Assembly: GCA_900314845.1 (NCBI GenBank)
Contig: OMWV01000037.1
Coordinates: 209,222-273,221 of the forward strand
Length of the DNA: 64,000 bases
Direction of reading: 5' to 3'
From: an uncultured Eubacteriales bacterium
GTDB lineage: Bacteria; Bacillota; Clostridia; Lachnospirales; Lachnospiraceae
Under the pieces are notes generated by a model that saw only the letters and a list, made by a program, of their open reading frames with translations, did no database searches and was not told the DNA's origin. Positions 46,554 to 55,316 of this stretch are shown here, in pieces; positions within the stretch are counted from its first letter, which is position 1, and each line of letters opens with the position of its first letter. Both the position numbers and the translations under genes were made by a program.

Positions 46554-46576
46554 TGCAGACTTACTCATAGTCTGCA
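46554..46576 (-). promoter_or_regulatory. Hairpin in the rpmB leader
   Basis: TGCAGACT / AGTCTGCA, 8-bp perfect stem with a 7-base loop, at the 5' end of the transcript predicted from the promoter at 46585-46613. Could serve autoregulation or mRNA stability. Confidence 0.5.
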
Positions 46577-46584
46577 ATATTAAG

Positions 46585-46613
46585 ATAATAACAGATACAT
46601 GTGATAAATGCAA
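46585..46613 (-). promoter_or_regulatory. rpmB promoter (minus strand)
   Basis: Minus strand: -35 TTGCAT (46608-46613), 17-base spacer, -10 TATTAT (46585-46590). Confidence 0.7.
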
Positions 46614-46770
46614 GCAATATTTTACATTAATCTCAAATACCGGGAAAAATATGATTCCTTTTTCGGGATAATATGGTATTATGTACAGTGTGTTAGTATA
46701 AGGAAAAATAAAGCCGGATATCACATTATATTTTTATGGCTCCCATGGGGAGCAGTATGGAGGATATTAT

Positions 46771-47133
46771 ATGAAAGGCTATATCATCAGCGATCATGGA
46801 AGAATCTCTGTTGACGCGGAAGTCATTGCAAAATATGCCGGATTAGCAGCTGTCGAGTGCTCGGGAGTTGTCGGCATGGCTATGGTCAGCGTCAAGGACG
46901 GACTTGTAAAGCTGCTTCGGCGCGAAAGTCTGACAAAAGGCGTAGATATCACGATCAAAGGAAATGACAGAATCATAGTGGATTTTCACATAATCACAGT
47001 TTATGGTGTTCCGATCTCGACTATCTCCGAGAACCTGATCCAGACGGTAAAGTACAAGGTAGAGCAGTTTACCGGCATGCATGTGGAAAAGGTCAACGTA
47101 TATGTCGAAGGCGTACGCGTCATAGACGACTGA
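46771..47133 (+). CDS. Asp23/Gls24 family protein (YloU-like)
   Basis: 120 residues. GRISVDAEVIAKYAGLAAVECSGVVGMA, GVDITIKGNDRIIVDFHIITVYGVPI and VKVEQFTG..VEKVNVYVEGVRV-type sequence match the Asp23 family. In Firmicutes yloU lies directly before the DAK2-type yloV gene, as here. A small hairpin GCTCCC/GGGAGC (46739-46753) sits before the ribosome site. Likely cell-envelope or stress related; precise role unknown. Confidence 0.9.
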   Translation: MKGYIISDHGRISVDAEVIAKYAGLAAVECSGVVGMAMVSVKDGLVKLLRRESLTKGVDITIKGNDRIIVDFHIITVYGVPISTISENLIQTVKYKVEQFTGMHVEKVNVYVEGVRVIDD

Positions 47134-47183
47134 AGTCTGCCCTGCCAGGGCGCGAACTTGAATGATTAAAGGAGGATCCTGAT

Positions 47184-48830
47184 TTGGTAATTACTAAGAT
47201 AGATGCCAGGCAGCTCAAAGACATGTTTATTGCCGGGGCAAAAAGACTGGATTCAAGAAAAGACGAGATAAACGAGCTGAACGTTTTCCCGGTACCTGAC
47301 GGAGATACCGGCACAAATATGACTATGACCATCATGTCCGCGGTCAAGGAAGTGGAGGCAACAGATGAGCCGACCATGGAGAACCTCGCCAAAGCCATCT
47401 CCCAGGGAGCACTGCGCGGGGCAAGAGGGAATTCCGGCGTTATCCTTTCTCAGCTTTTCCGCGGATTTACCAGAGCTGTCAAGAAATTTGACTGCATAGA
47501 TAAGACATGTGCCCCTGATGCTTTTAAGCGGGCCAGTGAGACAGCATACAAGGCTGTCATGAAGCCTAAGGAAGGCACCATCCTGACTGTTGCCAGAGGC
47601 ATGAGCGAGAAAGCCCAGGATATATTCGAGGCGACAGACGACATGGCTGAGGCTCTCCGCCAGATCATAGAATACGGCAATTATATGCTCAGCCTTACGC
47701 CTGAGATGCTGCCTGTCCTGAAACAGGCAGGTGTTGTAGATTCAGGCGGCAAGGGACTTATGACCATCCTGGAGGGCGCCTATGACAAGCTCATGGGAGT
47801 AGAGACAGACGAGGAAAGGGAAGAGGAGCCCCAGGAAGAGCTTCCTGCCTACGGCTACTGCACAGAATTTATCCTCATGATGGACCGTCCGATGACAGGC
47901 AAGGAAGAAAAGGAATGGAAAGACTATCTTTCTTCCATCGGCGACACCCTGGTATGTGCAGCGGACAAGAATATCGTCAAAGTACATGTCCACACGGACA
48001 ACCCCGGTCTTGTGCTGGAGGAGGCTCTCAAACATGGCAGCCTAAGCAGCATAAAGGTCGAGAATATGAAAGAAGAGCACCACGAGACGCTCTTTGAAGA
48101 TTCAGAGAAGCTCTCCCGCCTTCAGAAGGAAGAGGAAGAGAACAAGGAAAAACAACAGCAGGCTCCTCCCAAGGATGTAGGCTTTATCGCTGTTGCCATG
48201 GGCAGCGGCTTAAAAGAGATCTTTGAAGGCCTGGGTGTCGATTTTGTGGTAGAGGGCGGTCAGACCATGAACCCCAGCACGGCTGATATCCTTGACGCCG
48301 TGGAAAAAGTCAATGCCAGGACAGTATATGTCATGCCCAACAATAAAAATATCATCCTTGCGGCACAGCAGGCAGTTGAGCTGTGCTCAGATAAGCATGT
48401 CATCGTAATTCCATCCAAGAACGTACCCCAGGGTATTGCGGCCGTGATAAAATATTGTGAAGGTATGTCCGATGAAGACAATACCGAAGCTATGACAGAA
48501 GGCATGGCCGCTGTGAAGAGCGCTCAGGTGACATTTGCGGTCAGAGATACGACGATAGACGATAAGCAGGTTCATCAGGGCGATATCATGGGCATTTCCG
48601 ATGCGGGTCTGGCGGCAGTCGGCAGGAATCTCGATCAGACAGTACTTGACACGATCGCGACCATGACGGACTCAGATTCTGAGATCATAACGATCTATTA
48701 CGGAAGCGATGTGAAAGAAGAAGACGCGCAGGCTCTCCAGGCAATGGTCATGGACAAGTACACAGGCTGTGATGTAGAGCTTCACAAAGGCGGACAGCCT
48801 ATTTACTACTATATTATCTCTGTTGAATAA
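47184..48830 (+). CDS. DAK2-domain protein, FakA/YloV type (fatty acid kinase-like)
   Basis: 548 residues, TTG start after AAAGGAGG. N-terminal DAK2 kinase domain: NVFPVPDGDTGTNM (nucleotide/metal aspartates), GALRGARGNSGVILSQLFRGF and GVVDSGGKGLM. The middle and C-terminal parts (YGYCTEFILMM, DKNIVKVHVHTDNPGLVLEEAL, VYVMPNNKNIILAAQQA, TIDDKQVHQGDIMG) match YloV/FakA. FakA phosphorylates fatty acids bound to FakB; no fakB (DegV) gene is adjacent, so the activity is inferred. Confidence 0.9.
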   Translation: MVITKIDARQLKDMFIAGAKRLDSRKDEINELNVFPVPDGDTGTNMTMTIMSAVKEVEATDEPTMENLAKAISQGALRGARGNSGVILSQLFRGFTRAVKKFDCIDKTCAPDAFKRASETAYKAVMKPKEGTILTVARGMSEKAQDIFEATDDMAEALRQIIEYGNYMLSLTPEMLPVLKQAGVVDSGGKGLMTILEGAYDKLMGVETDEEREEEPQEELPAYGYCTEFILMMDRPMTGKEEKEWKDYLSSIGDTLVCAADKNIVKVHVHTDNPGLVLEEALKHGSLSSIKVENMKEEHHETLFEDSEKLSRLQKEEEENKEKQQQAPPKDVGFIAVAMGSGLKEIFEGLGVDFVVEGGQTMNPSTADILDAVEKVNARTVYVMPNNKNIILAAQQAVELCSDKHVIVIPSKNVPQGIAAVIKYCEGMSDEDNTEAMTEGMAAVKSAQVTFAVRDTTIDDKQVHQGDIMGISDAGLAAVGRNLDQTVLDTIATMTDSDSEIITIYYGSDVKEEDAQALQAMVMDKYTGCDVELHKGGQPIYYYIISVE

Positions 48831-48860
48831 TGTGCAGGACAATGAGCCGGAGGTGAGACC

Positions 48861-50909
48861 ATGCAGCTTGGCGATCCCGTTGACAGGATAAAGGGAGTCG
48901 GTCCCAGGATGCAGGAGAAACTTGCCCGTCTGGGAATAGACACTGTCGGCGGTCTGCTGATGCATTTCCCCAGAGATTACAGATCATACGGCAGACCTCT
49001 GGCCGCCTCAGACAAGAGCATGGACGATGACAGTCCATGCGCTTATCTGATCCGTCTTACCCGGCCGGCTTCCATCATCAGCCGCGGACGGATGCAGATC
49101 GTGACAACTTCCGTTCCGGCAGGAGGATCAAATCTTCAGATCATCTGGTATAATATGCCCTACCTGAAGAAAAGGCTGACGCCTGGCAGGAATCTGATCC
49201 TGTACGGCAAGATCATCCACAAGGGTTCCCGCAGGATCCTGGAACACCCGGATATTTTTGAAGAAAACGCCTATGCGCAGATATCGGACAGCCTGCAGCC
49301 TGTCTACTCTCTGACTCAGGGAATCACACAGAATTTTATGAAAAAGGCGGCAGCCTCCATTCTCGCGGATCTTGACCTGTCATCCGATCATATTCCGGAA
49401 GATATCAGGAAACGCTATCAGCTGGCAGAGTATAATTTTGCTCTGCGGCAGATCCATTTTCCGGAGAACGCGGCCGCCCTTGCGCAAGCCAGGAGCCGGC
49501 TTGCTTTCGATGAATTCTTTCTTTTTATTCTCTCCGTCAGGCTGCTGAGCCGGGACACGGCAAAGGCGGCCAACCATTTCAAACTGAGAGAAGACGTGAA
49601 CGCTGACAGCTTTATTGCCAGCCTTCCCTACAAACTGACTTCTGCTCAGATGAGAGCCTTTCGGGAAACCGACGCAGATATGAGAAGCGATCATGTTATG
49701 AACAGACTGATACAGGGGGATGTGGGCTCCGGCAAGACTATAGTGGCTGCCCTGGCCCTCATGGAGGCGGCGCTTTCCGGCTATCAGTGCTGTCTGATGG
49801 CTCCCACAGATGTACTCGCCCGCCAGCACTTTGAAAAGTTCAGCAGCATTTTCAGTCAAATGGATATCCGGGTCCTGCTTCTGACCGGAGCTATGAAGGC
49901 ATCAGAAAAAAGAGAAGCCTACAAAAAAATACAATCCCATGAAGCAGACATCATCATAGGCACGCACGCTCTTTTCCAGGAAAAAGTGGTTTACGACAGA
50001 CTGGGCCTGATCGTGACAGACGAACAGCACAGATTCGGAGTCAGGCAAAGGCAGCTGCTCTCTGCAAAAAGCAGCGGCGGGCAGCCTCATGTTCTTGTCA
50101 TGAGCGCAACTCCCATCCCCAGGACTCTTGCCATCGTTCTCTACAGCGATCTTGATATCTCCATCATAGACGAGAAACCTCAGGGAAGGATCCCCATTAA
50201 AAACTGCCTTGTCGACACATCATACCGACAGGCGGCCTACCGGCTGATGGAAAAAGAAGTAAAGGCCGGGCATCAGGTCTACATTATCTGCCCTCTGATC
50301 TCTGAATCGGATGGGATAGAGGCAGAAAACGTAGAGGATTATTCCTCTATGCTGCGCAAAAAACTGGACGGCAGGATCCGCGTCGGCCTTCTGCACGGAA
50401 GAATGAAAGCGGATGAGAAAGACCGGGTCATGAAGGATTTTTCTGAAAAAAAGATCGACGTGCTTGTCTCGACAACGGTAATTGAAGTTGGAGTAGACGT
50501 CCCTTCAGCCACCGTCATGATGATAGAGAACTGTGAGCGCTTCGGTCTGGCCCAGCTCCACCAGCTCAGGGGCAGGGTCGGCAGAGGCAGCTGCCAGTCC
50601 TACTGCATTTTTATGTATGGACACGGAGGAAAAAATGTCAGCCGCCGTCTCCAGATCATGGTCGGGACAAATGACGGTTTCGAGATTGCCGCCCAGGATA
50701 TGAAGCTCAGAGGACCGGGGGACCTGTTTGGCGTAAAGCAGAGCGGAGAGCTTGCCTTTCATATCGCCGATATCTTCCGGGATTCGGCAGAACTTATGAA
50801 TGCCGGTCAGGCTGCGTCCGAGCTGCTTGCAAATGATCCGGACCTCTCTCTGCCGGAGCATGCCCTTCTCAGGGACCGGGTAAAAGAAGAGGGGAGCCTG
50901 ATCCTTTAA
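48861..50909 (+). CDS. recG: ATP-dependent DNA helicase RecG
   Basis: 682 residues. N-terminal wedge/OB domain (GVGPRMQEKLARLGIDTVGGLLMHFPRDYRSY), then Walker A LIQGDVGSGKTIVAALALM, APTDVLARQHF, DEQHRFGVRQR (DExH), MSATPIPRT, and motif VI region QLRGRVGRG. Reverses stalled forks and processes Holliday junctions. Order yloU-yloV-recG is conserved in Firmicutes. Confidence 0.96.
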   Translation: MQLGDPVDRIKGVGPRMQEKLARLGIDTVGGLLMHFPRDYRSYGRPLAASDKSMDDDSPCAYLIRLTRPASIISRGRMQIVTTSVPAGGSNLQIIWYNMPYLKKRLTPGRNLILYGKIIHKGSRRILEHPDIFEENAYAQISDSLQPVYSLTQGITQNFMKKAAASILADLDLSSDHIPEDIRKRYQLAEYNFALRQIHFPENAAALAQARSRLAFDEFFLFILSVRLLSRDTAKAANHFKLREDVNADSFIASLPYKLTSAQMRAFRETDADMRSDHVMNRLIQGDVGSGKTIVAALALMEAALSGYQCCLMAPTDVLARQHFEKFSSIFSQMDIRVLLLTGAMKASEKREAYKKIQSHEADIIIGTHALFQEKVVYDRLGLIVTDEQHRFGVRQRQLLSAKSSGGQPHVLVMSATPIPRTLAIVLYSDLDISIIDEKPQGRIPIKNCLVDTSYRQAAYRLMEKEVKAGHQVYIICPLISESDGIEAENVEDYSSMLRKKLDGRIRVGLLHGRMKADEKDRVMKDFSEKKIDVLVSTTVIEVGVDVPSATVMMIENCERFGLAQLHQLRGRVGRGSCQSYCIFMYGHGGKNVSRRLQIMVGTNDGFEIAAQDMKLRGPGDLFGVKQSGELAFHIADIFRDSAELMNAGQAASELLANDPDLSLPEHALLRDRVKEEGSLIL

Positions 50910-50953
50910 AATTCCCTGATCGGCCAACAATTGCAATTTTCGTTCCTAACTTA

Positions 50954-50982
50954 TTGCATTGCGCAGGAAATTATATTAAAAT
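50954..50982 (+). promoter_or_regulatory. Promoter before rsmD
   Basis: -35 TTGCAT (50954-50959), 17-base spacer, -10 TAAAAT (50977-50982). Confidence 0.55.
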
Positions 50983-51012
50983 GTTGTTAAGTTATTGACG
51001 GGATGTGAACAT

Positions 51013-51567
51013 ATGCGGGTTATCGCTGGATCAGCCAGGCGTATCCACCTGAATACCGTGGCAGGCATGGATGTCAGACCTACCACTGACAGGATAAAGG
51101 AGACGCTTTTTAATATTATAGCAGGAGAGCTTTATGACTGCTCATTTCTCGATCTTTTCAGCGGGAGCGGAGCAATAGGGATAGAGGCTCTCAGCCGCGG
51201 TGCCAGGGAGGCCGTGTTCGTGGATAAGAACAAGGCTTCCATTGCCTGTATCGAGGATAATTTAAAGCGTACTCATCTGCGCGGCAAAGCTCAGGTCATT
51301 CAGTCCGATTGCATCAGTTCTATAGACAGGCTGAGCAGTCTGGGACGCCGGTTTGATCTCATTTTCATGGACCCGCCCTATGGAAAGTCACTGGAGAGGG
51401 ATGTCCTTGGTACCCTCAGCAGGTCCAAGGCTGCTGACAAACAGACTCTTATCATCATAGAGGCGTCTCTGGGAACGGATTTCAGCTATCTGGAGTCCTA
51501 TGGCTATGATCTTGTCAGGACTAAAGAATACAAGACGAATATGCATATATTTGTCCGGAAATCGTGA
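51013..51567 (+). CDS. rsmD: 16S rRNA (guanine(966)-N2)-methyltransferase
   Basis: 184 residues from ATG 51013 (start [16 protein letters not shown] codons further up give an unlikely extension). [37 protein letters not shown] and [10 protein letters not shown] (the DPPY catalytic motif) fit RsmD, which methylates G966 of 16S rRNA. coaD follows directly, as in many Firmicutes. Confidence 0.94.
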   Translation: MRVIAGSARRIHLNTVAGMDVRPTTDRIKETLFNIIAGELYDCSFLDLFSGSGAIGIEALSRGAREAVFVDKNKASIACIEDNLKRTHLRGKAQVIQSDCISSIDRLSSLGRRFDLIFMDPPYGKSLERDVLGTLSRSKAADKQTLIIIEASLGTDFSYLESYGYDLVRTKEYKTNMHIFVRKS

Positions 51568-51578
51568 GGAATTTCACA

Positions 51579-52052
51579 ATGAAAACTGCAATCTATCCGG
51601 GCAGTTTTGACCCGGTAACAAACGGACACATTGATATCATCCGCCGTGCCTCCAAGATGGTGGACAGGCTTGTAATAGGAGTACTTAACAACAGCGCAAA
51701 ATCACCGTTGTTTTCAGTTGAAGAACGTGTTAATATGTTAATCAAAGTCACTGAAGACATACCGGGGGTAGAAGTTACTCACTTCACCGGACTGCTGGTT
51801 GATTTTGCGGACAGTGTCAACGCCAGGATCATTGTCAGAGGGCTGAGAGCCGTATCTGATTTTGAGTATGAGCTGCAGTGGGCCCAGACAAACAGGCTCG
51901 TGAGGCCCAATCTTGACACCATGTTTCTTGTCACAGATCAGAATTATTCCTATCTGAGTTCCAGCACGGTAAGGGAGCTGGCCAAGTATCACGGGGATAT
52001 CAGCAAGTTCGTACCTCCGTATGTTGAACAGAAAGTTCTAAACAAATTTTAA
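51579..52052 (+). CDS. coaD: Phosphopantetheine adenylyltransferase
   Basis: 157 residues from ATG 51579 after GAGGAAT; a GTG at 51564 is in frame but overlaps the site. [23 protein letters not shown] (T/HxGH nucleotidyltransferase motif), [20 protein letters not shown], and [15 protein letters not shown] (ISSTxxR-type) are typical. It makes dephospho-CoA. Confidence 0.96.
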   Translation: MKTAIYPGSFDPVTNGHIDIIRRASKMVDRLVIGVLNNSAKSPLFSVEERVNMLIKVTEDIPGVEVTHFTGLLVDFADSVNARIIVRGLRAVSDFEYELQWAQTNRLVRPNLDTMFLVTDQNYSYLSSSTVRELAKYHGDISKFVPPYVEQKVLNKF

Positions 52053-52078
52053 GAAATATCAGGTGAGAGGGGTATATC

Positions 52079-52900
52079 ATGAGCAGAATAGAGCAGGTTA
52101 TAGATGAGATAGAAGAGTTTATTGAAGGCTGTAAGCCCGCACCATTTTCTCAGTCAAAAATCGTTGTTCCCAAGGATCAGTTATATGAACTCCTCACGGA
52201 ACTCAGGCTTAAGACTCCGGAAGAGATCAAGCGCTACAAGAAGATCATTGAGCAGAAGGACAAGATCATCAGCGATGCCAAGGATCAGGCTCAGCAGATG
52301 ATAGATGAGACTACGGAATATGCCAATCAGCTGGTTGAAGACCATGAGATCATGCTGAAGGCCTATGAGAAGGCAGACGCCACGATCAATGATGCCAACG
52401 CCAAGGCGAAGGAGATTCTTGACAACGCGAACCGGACGGCCGATGAGATCGCTCTTGGCTCACTGAATTACTCCAAAGAGCTCATCGAGAACATCCAGTC
52501 TGCTGTATCCAGTTCCCTCGATGTGATAAGGACCAACACGGACGGCCTTGTGAAAGGCCTGAATGAGAACATGAAGATCCTGGCTGACAACAATGACGCC
52601 CTCACACAGGAGATAGACAGCATAGACAGACCTGCTGCTCCGACTCAGGAAGAGGCTCCGGCCCCTGCTCCCGCTCAGGAGGAAACTGCCGAGGAGGAAG
52701 AGGAGATCCCCGAAGCTGAGATAGAAGATGTCGAGGATGATGAGGATTACGAAGAGGACGAGATCATAGAGGACGACAAGGAAAAAGAGGATGACGGCCC
52801 CAGGGTAAAAAAGATTTCCCGCAGGAAGAAGGAAGACAACTTCGACGACGACATAGAAGAAGACGACGATGATTATGACGATTTTGACGATATAGACTGA
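52079..52900 (+). CDS. Coiled-coil protein with strongly acidic tail, function unknown
   Basis: 273 residues. N-terminal MSRIEQVIDEIEEFIEGCKPAPFSQSKIVVPKDQLYELL resembles the DivIVA-like or SepF-like start of many lachnospiral proteins in this position. Residues ~40-170 are a long coiled coil (QKDKIISDAKDQAQQMIDET). After a Pro/Ala linker (about 180-200) the last ~70 residues are mostly Asp and Glu, with a basic island KKISRRKK. Often annotated only as ATPase or V-type ATPase subunit H-like from the coiled coil; no catalytic motif is seen. Co-transcribed after coaD; ends before a strong terminator. Confidence 0.7.
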   Translation: MSRIEQVIDEIEEFIEGCKPAPFSQSKIVVPKDQLYELLTELRLKTPEEIKRYKKIIEQKDKIISDAKDQAQQMIDETTEYANQLVEDHEIMLKAYEKADATINDANAKAKEILDNANRTADEIALGSLNYSKELIENIQSAVSSSLDVIRTNTDGLVKGLNENMKILADNNDALTQEIDSIDRPAAPTQEEAPAPAPAQEETAEEEEEIPEAEIEDVEDDEDYEEDEIIEDDKEKEDDGPRVKKISRRKKEDNFDDDIEEDDDDYDDFDDID

Positions 52901-52926
52901 CAGAAATCGAAAGTTTTCTTTCACAG

Positions 52927-52966
52927 AGCCCTGTAAATTTCAGATGAAATTTACAGGGCTTTTTTT
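52927..52966 (+). terminator. Terminator after the coaD block
   Basis: AGCCCTGTAAATTT / AAATTTACAGGGCT, 14-bp perfect stem, loop CAGATG, six T. Confidence 0.95.
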
Positions 52967-53019
52967 GCGTGAAAGTGACGAGCCGCGGAGCCGTCCGGCG
53001 CGCCTGTATCCAAAGACAT

Positions 53020-53058
53020 ATCGATCAGAGGATGAGATCCTCCCTGATCGATTCTTTT
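53020..53058 (+). terminator. Second hairpin before mraZ, possible terminator
   Basis: ATCGATCAG (53020-53028) / CTGATCGAT (53044-53052), with an inner AGGAT/ATCCT pair, followed by TCTTTT. It would back up the first terminator and isolate the division cluster. Confidence 0.6.
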
Positions 53059-53086
53059 AAAATATCTTAAAATTTGCCCTCGGCTA

Positions 53087-53116
53087 TTGCCTAATGGACG
53101 GAATATATAGTATAAT
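53087..53116 (+). promoter_or_regulatory. mraZ promoter
   Basis: -35 TTGCCT (53087-53092), 18-base spacer, -10 TATAAT (53111-53116). Confidence 0.75.
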
Positions 53117-53124
53117 AACAATGC

Positions 53125-53160
53125 AAGTGGTAGTAAGTGCCATTTAGTGTTTATTAGTGG
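53125..53160. promoter_or_regulatory. MraZ operator: four 10-bp phased GTG repeats
   Basis: GTGG at 53127, GTGC at 53137, GTGT at 53147 and GTGG at 53157: four direct repeats exactly 10 bases apart, between the promoter and mraZ. MraZ is known to bind phased GTG(G/T)-type or TGGG(N) direct repeats in front of its own operon. Confidence 0.8.
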
Positions 53161-53206
53161 TTATTTTTCCGGTTCCCATCGGATGTGAGACTTAAGGAGA
53201 TGCGTC

Positions 53207-53650
53207 ATGGAAGGATTTATCGGTGAATATTATCATTCTATAGATGCAAAGGGAAGAGTGATCATCCCACAGAAGTACAGAGAGAGTCTGGGGGATATTT
53301 TTTTTATTTCCAAGGGTCTCGATGGCTGCCTTTGGATCATGCCCGAAGAGGAATGGAATATATTCAAAGAAAAACTGAGAGAACTTCCTACCATAGACAA
53401 GGCGAGCAGACAGTTCAAACGTTTTTTCACAGCCGGCGCGACCGACTGTGAATTTGACAAACAGGGCCGTATCCTTATCCCGGCAGCGCTCAGGAAGTAC
53501 GCGGGGATCACAAAGGACGTTGTCCTCGCGGGTATGGATACAAGAATAGAACTCTGGAGTCAGGAAAAGTGGGAAGAGATCAGCCAGGTTACAGATGACA
53601 AGATGGATGAGATCGCCTCTCATCTTTCAGATCTCGGCGTTGATATATGA
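53207..53650 (+). CDS. mraZ: Transcriptional regulator MraZ
   Basis: 147 residues, two SpoVT/AbrB-like repeats: GEYYHSIDAKGRVIIPQKYRESLG and DCEFDKQGRILIPAALRKYAGI, each carrying the DxKGR-type loop. It binds DNA as a ring oligomer and represses the division/cell-wall cluster. The operator at 53125 implies autoregulation. Confidence 0.95.
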   Translation: MEGFIGEYYHSIDAKGRVIIPQKYRESLGDIFFISKGLDGCLWIMPEEEWNIFKEKLRELPTIDKASRQFKRFFTAGATDCEFDKQGRILIPAALRKYAGITKDVVLAGMDTRIELWSQEKWEEISQVTDDKMDEIASHLSDLGVDI

Positions 53651-53707
53651 TCTGTGCCGGGCGGTCAGCCGCATCAGCGGGGCTTTCAATAAAGATCATT
53701 AGCGCAG

Positions 53708-53744
53708 GCGCTGGTATTGGAATCATTCTTTCCGGTATCAGCGC
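53708..53744 (+). other. Strong hairpin between mraZ and rsmH
   Basis: GCGCTGGTATTGGAA pairs with TTCCGGTATCAGCGC over 15 bp (three G-U pairs), loop TCATTCT. No T-run. It may separate mraZ expression from the downstream division genes by processing. Confidence 0.6.
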
Positions 53745-53774
53745 CGGCTATGACATAGACGGAGGTAAGACGGG

Positions 53775-54725
53775 ATGGCAGATACTTTCAGGCACATCCC
53801 GGTCCTTCTCAATGAGACGATAGAAGGGCTGAACATTAAAGAGGATGGATTGTATGTAGACGGCACTCTGGGAGGGGGCGGCCATTCAGAACAGATCCTG
53901 AGAAGGCTTGGTCCCGGCGGAAGGCTGATCGGCATAGATCAGGACAGGGACGCCCTTGCCTTTACAGGCAAAAAGCTGGAAGGCTGCGCGGACAGGCTCA
54001 CGCTCATACACAGCAATTTCGCCTATATGCCCATGATCCTGGATGAGCTGGGAATAAAAGGGGTAGACGGCATCCTTCTGGATCTGGGCGTATCCTCCTA
54101 TCAGCTGGATACCGCTCAGCGGGGTTTCTCCTACCGCGAGGAGGCTCCCCTTGACATGAGAATGGACAGGGATCAGGAGAAGACCGCCTTCGACATCGTC
54201 AATGGATACACAGAGACGGAACTTTACCATATCATCCGGGACTACGGGGAAGAAAAATTTGCAAAAAATATAGCGAAACATATTGCTGCAGCCCGCGAGT
54301 CCGAACCGATACGTACTACGACCCAGCTGGCCCAGATCGTGAAAGAGTCCATACCGATGAAGCAGCGGATCCACGGAGGCCATCCGGCAAAACGGACTTT
54401 CCAGGCGATCAGGATAGAGCTTAACAGCGAACTTGATGTACTCCAGAATTCCCTGGAGGGCATGGTCCGCCTCCTGAACGACGGGGGAAGGATCTGTGTT
54501 ATTACTTTTCATTCGCTCGAGGACCGGATCGTCAAGAGAATTTTCAACAAATGTGAGAATCCCTGTACCTGTCCCCCTTCCTTTCCGGTGTGTGTGTGCG
54601 GGAAGAAACCGCTCGGCAGGGTCATCACCAGAAAGCCGGTCTTTCCGTCGGAGGAAGAGATGGAATACAACAGCCGGTCTAAGAGTGCAAAACTCAGGAT
54701 ATTTGAGAGAAAGATCCTGTCCTGA
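53775..54725 (+). CDS. rsmH: 16S rRNA (cytosine(1402)-N4)-methyltransferase
   Basis: 316 residues. [15 protein letters not shown] (SAM loop), [46 protein letters not shown] and [14 protein letters not shown] are RsmH signatures. Sits in its usual place after mraZ. Confidence 0.97.
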   Translation: MADTFRHIPVLLNETIEGLNIKEDGLYVDGTLGGGGHSEQILRRLGPGGRLIGIDQDRDALAFTGKKLEGCADRLTLIHSNFAYMPMILDELGIKGVDGILLDLGVSSYQLDTAQRGFSYREEAPLDMRMDRDQEKTAFDIVNGYTETELYHIIRDYGEEKFAKNIAKHIAAARESEPIRTTTQLAQIVKESIPMKQRIHGGHPAKRTFQAIRIELNSELDVLQNSLEGMVRLLNDGGRICVITFHSLEDRIVKRIFNKCENPCTCPPSFPVCVCGKKPLGRVITRKPVFPSEEEMEYNSRSKSAKLRIFERKILS

Positions 54726-54781
54726 TAAGATTTAAAGTTCACTGTCAAAAGACAGTATTCAATACATGAGGGATGAAGCAG

Positions 54782-55261
54782 ATGGCAGATCACAGAAGAA
54801 GAAACAGAGCAAGCGCAGTGGATGCTTCCGCTTATTATGTAAATGGAAGCGCAGCAAGGGACCCGCAGTCTATCAGAAGGCCTGCCAGGTCAGAGGCTGT
54901 AGTAACTGTTGCCCATTATGAAAAGAGGAAAGCCGTACTGGGGCTTGGCTATACACTATTCCTCACACTGTCCATCTGTGTCGCGATAGCTGCCTCCTTC
55001 CTCTATGTCAGAACAAACGCACAGCTGGCATCAATAAAAAGCCAGGTAAGCAAGAAACAGACAGAACTCAATGAGAAACTCGAGAAAAATGATTCTCTAA
55101 AAGAAAGCCTCAACACCAATATAGACCTGGACGAACTTTATACGAAGGCAACACAGGAACTGGGCATGGTCTATCCGGGAAAGGATCAGATCATCTATTA
55201 TACAAGCAAAAACAGTGATTATGTGAGGCAGTATGGAAATATTCCGGATGGTGATGAGTAA
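54782..55261 (+). CDS. ftsL: FtsL-like cell division protein
   Basis: 159 residues from ATG 54782, 9 bases after GAGGG; ATG 54773 overlaps that site. Basic cytoplasmic N-terminus, one membrane helix (about 55-77), then a coiled coil (IKSQVSKKQTELNEKLEKNDSLKESL) as expected of FtsL, which pairs with FtsB-type and DivIB proteins at the septum. FtsL sequences diverge fast; position between rsmH and ftsI supports the call. Confidence 0.8.
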   Translation: MADHRRRNRASAVDASAYYVNGSAARDPQSIRRPARSEAVVTVAHYEKRKAVLGLGYTLFLTLSICVAIAASFLYVRTNAQLASIKSQVSKKQTELNEKLEKNDSLKESLNTNIDLDELYTKATQELGMVYPGKDQIIYYTSKNSDYVRQYGNIPDGDE

Positions 55262-55316
55262 CTTACATGCGCATCATGATCCCGGATCGTTCGTCAGATA
55301 GTAAGGTGTGAGCTCA

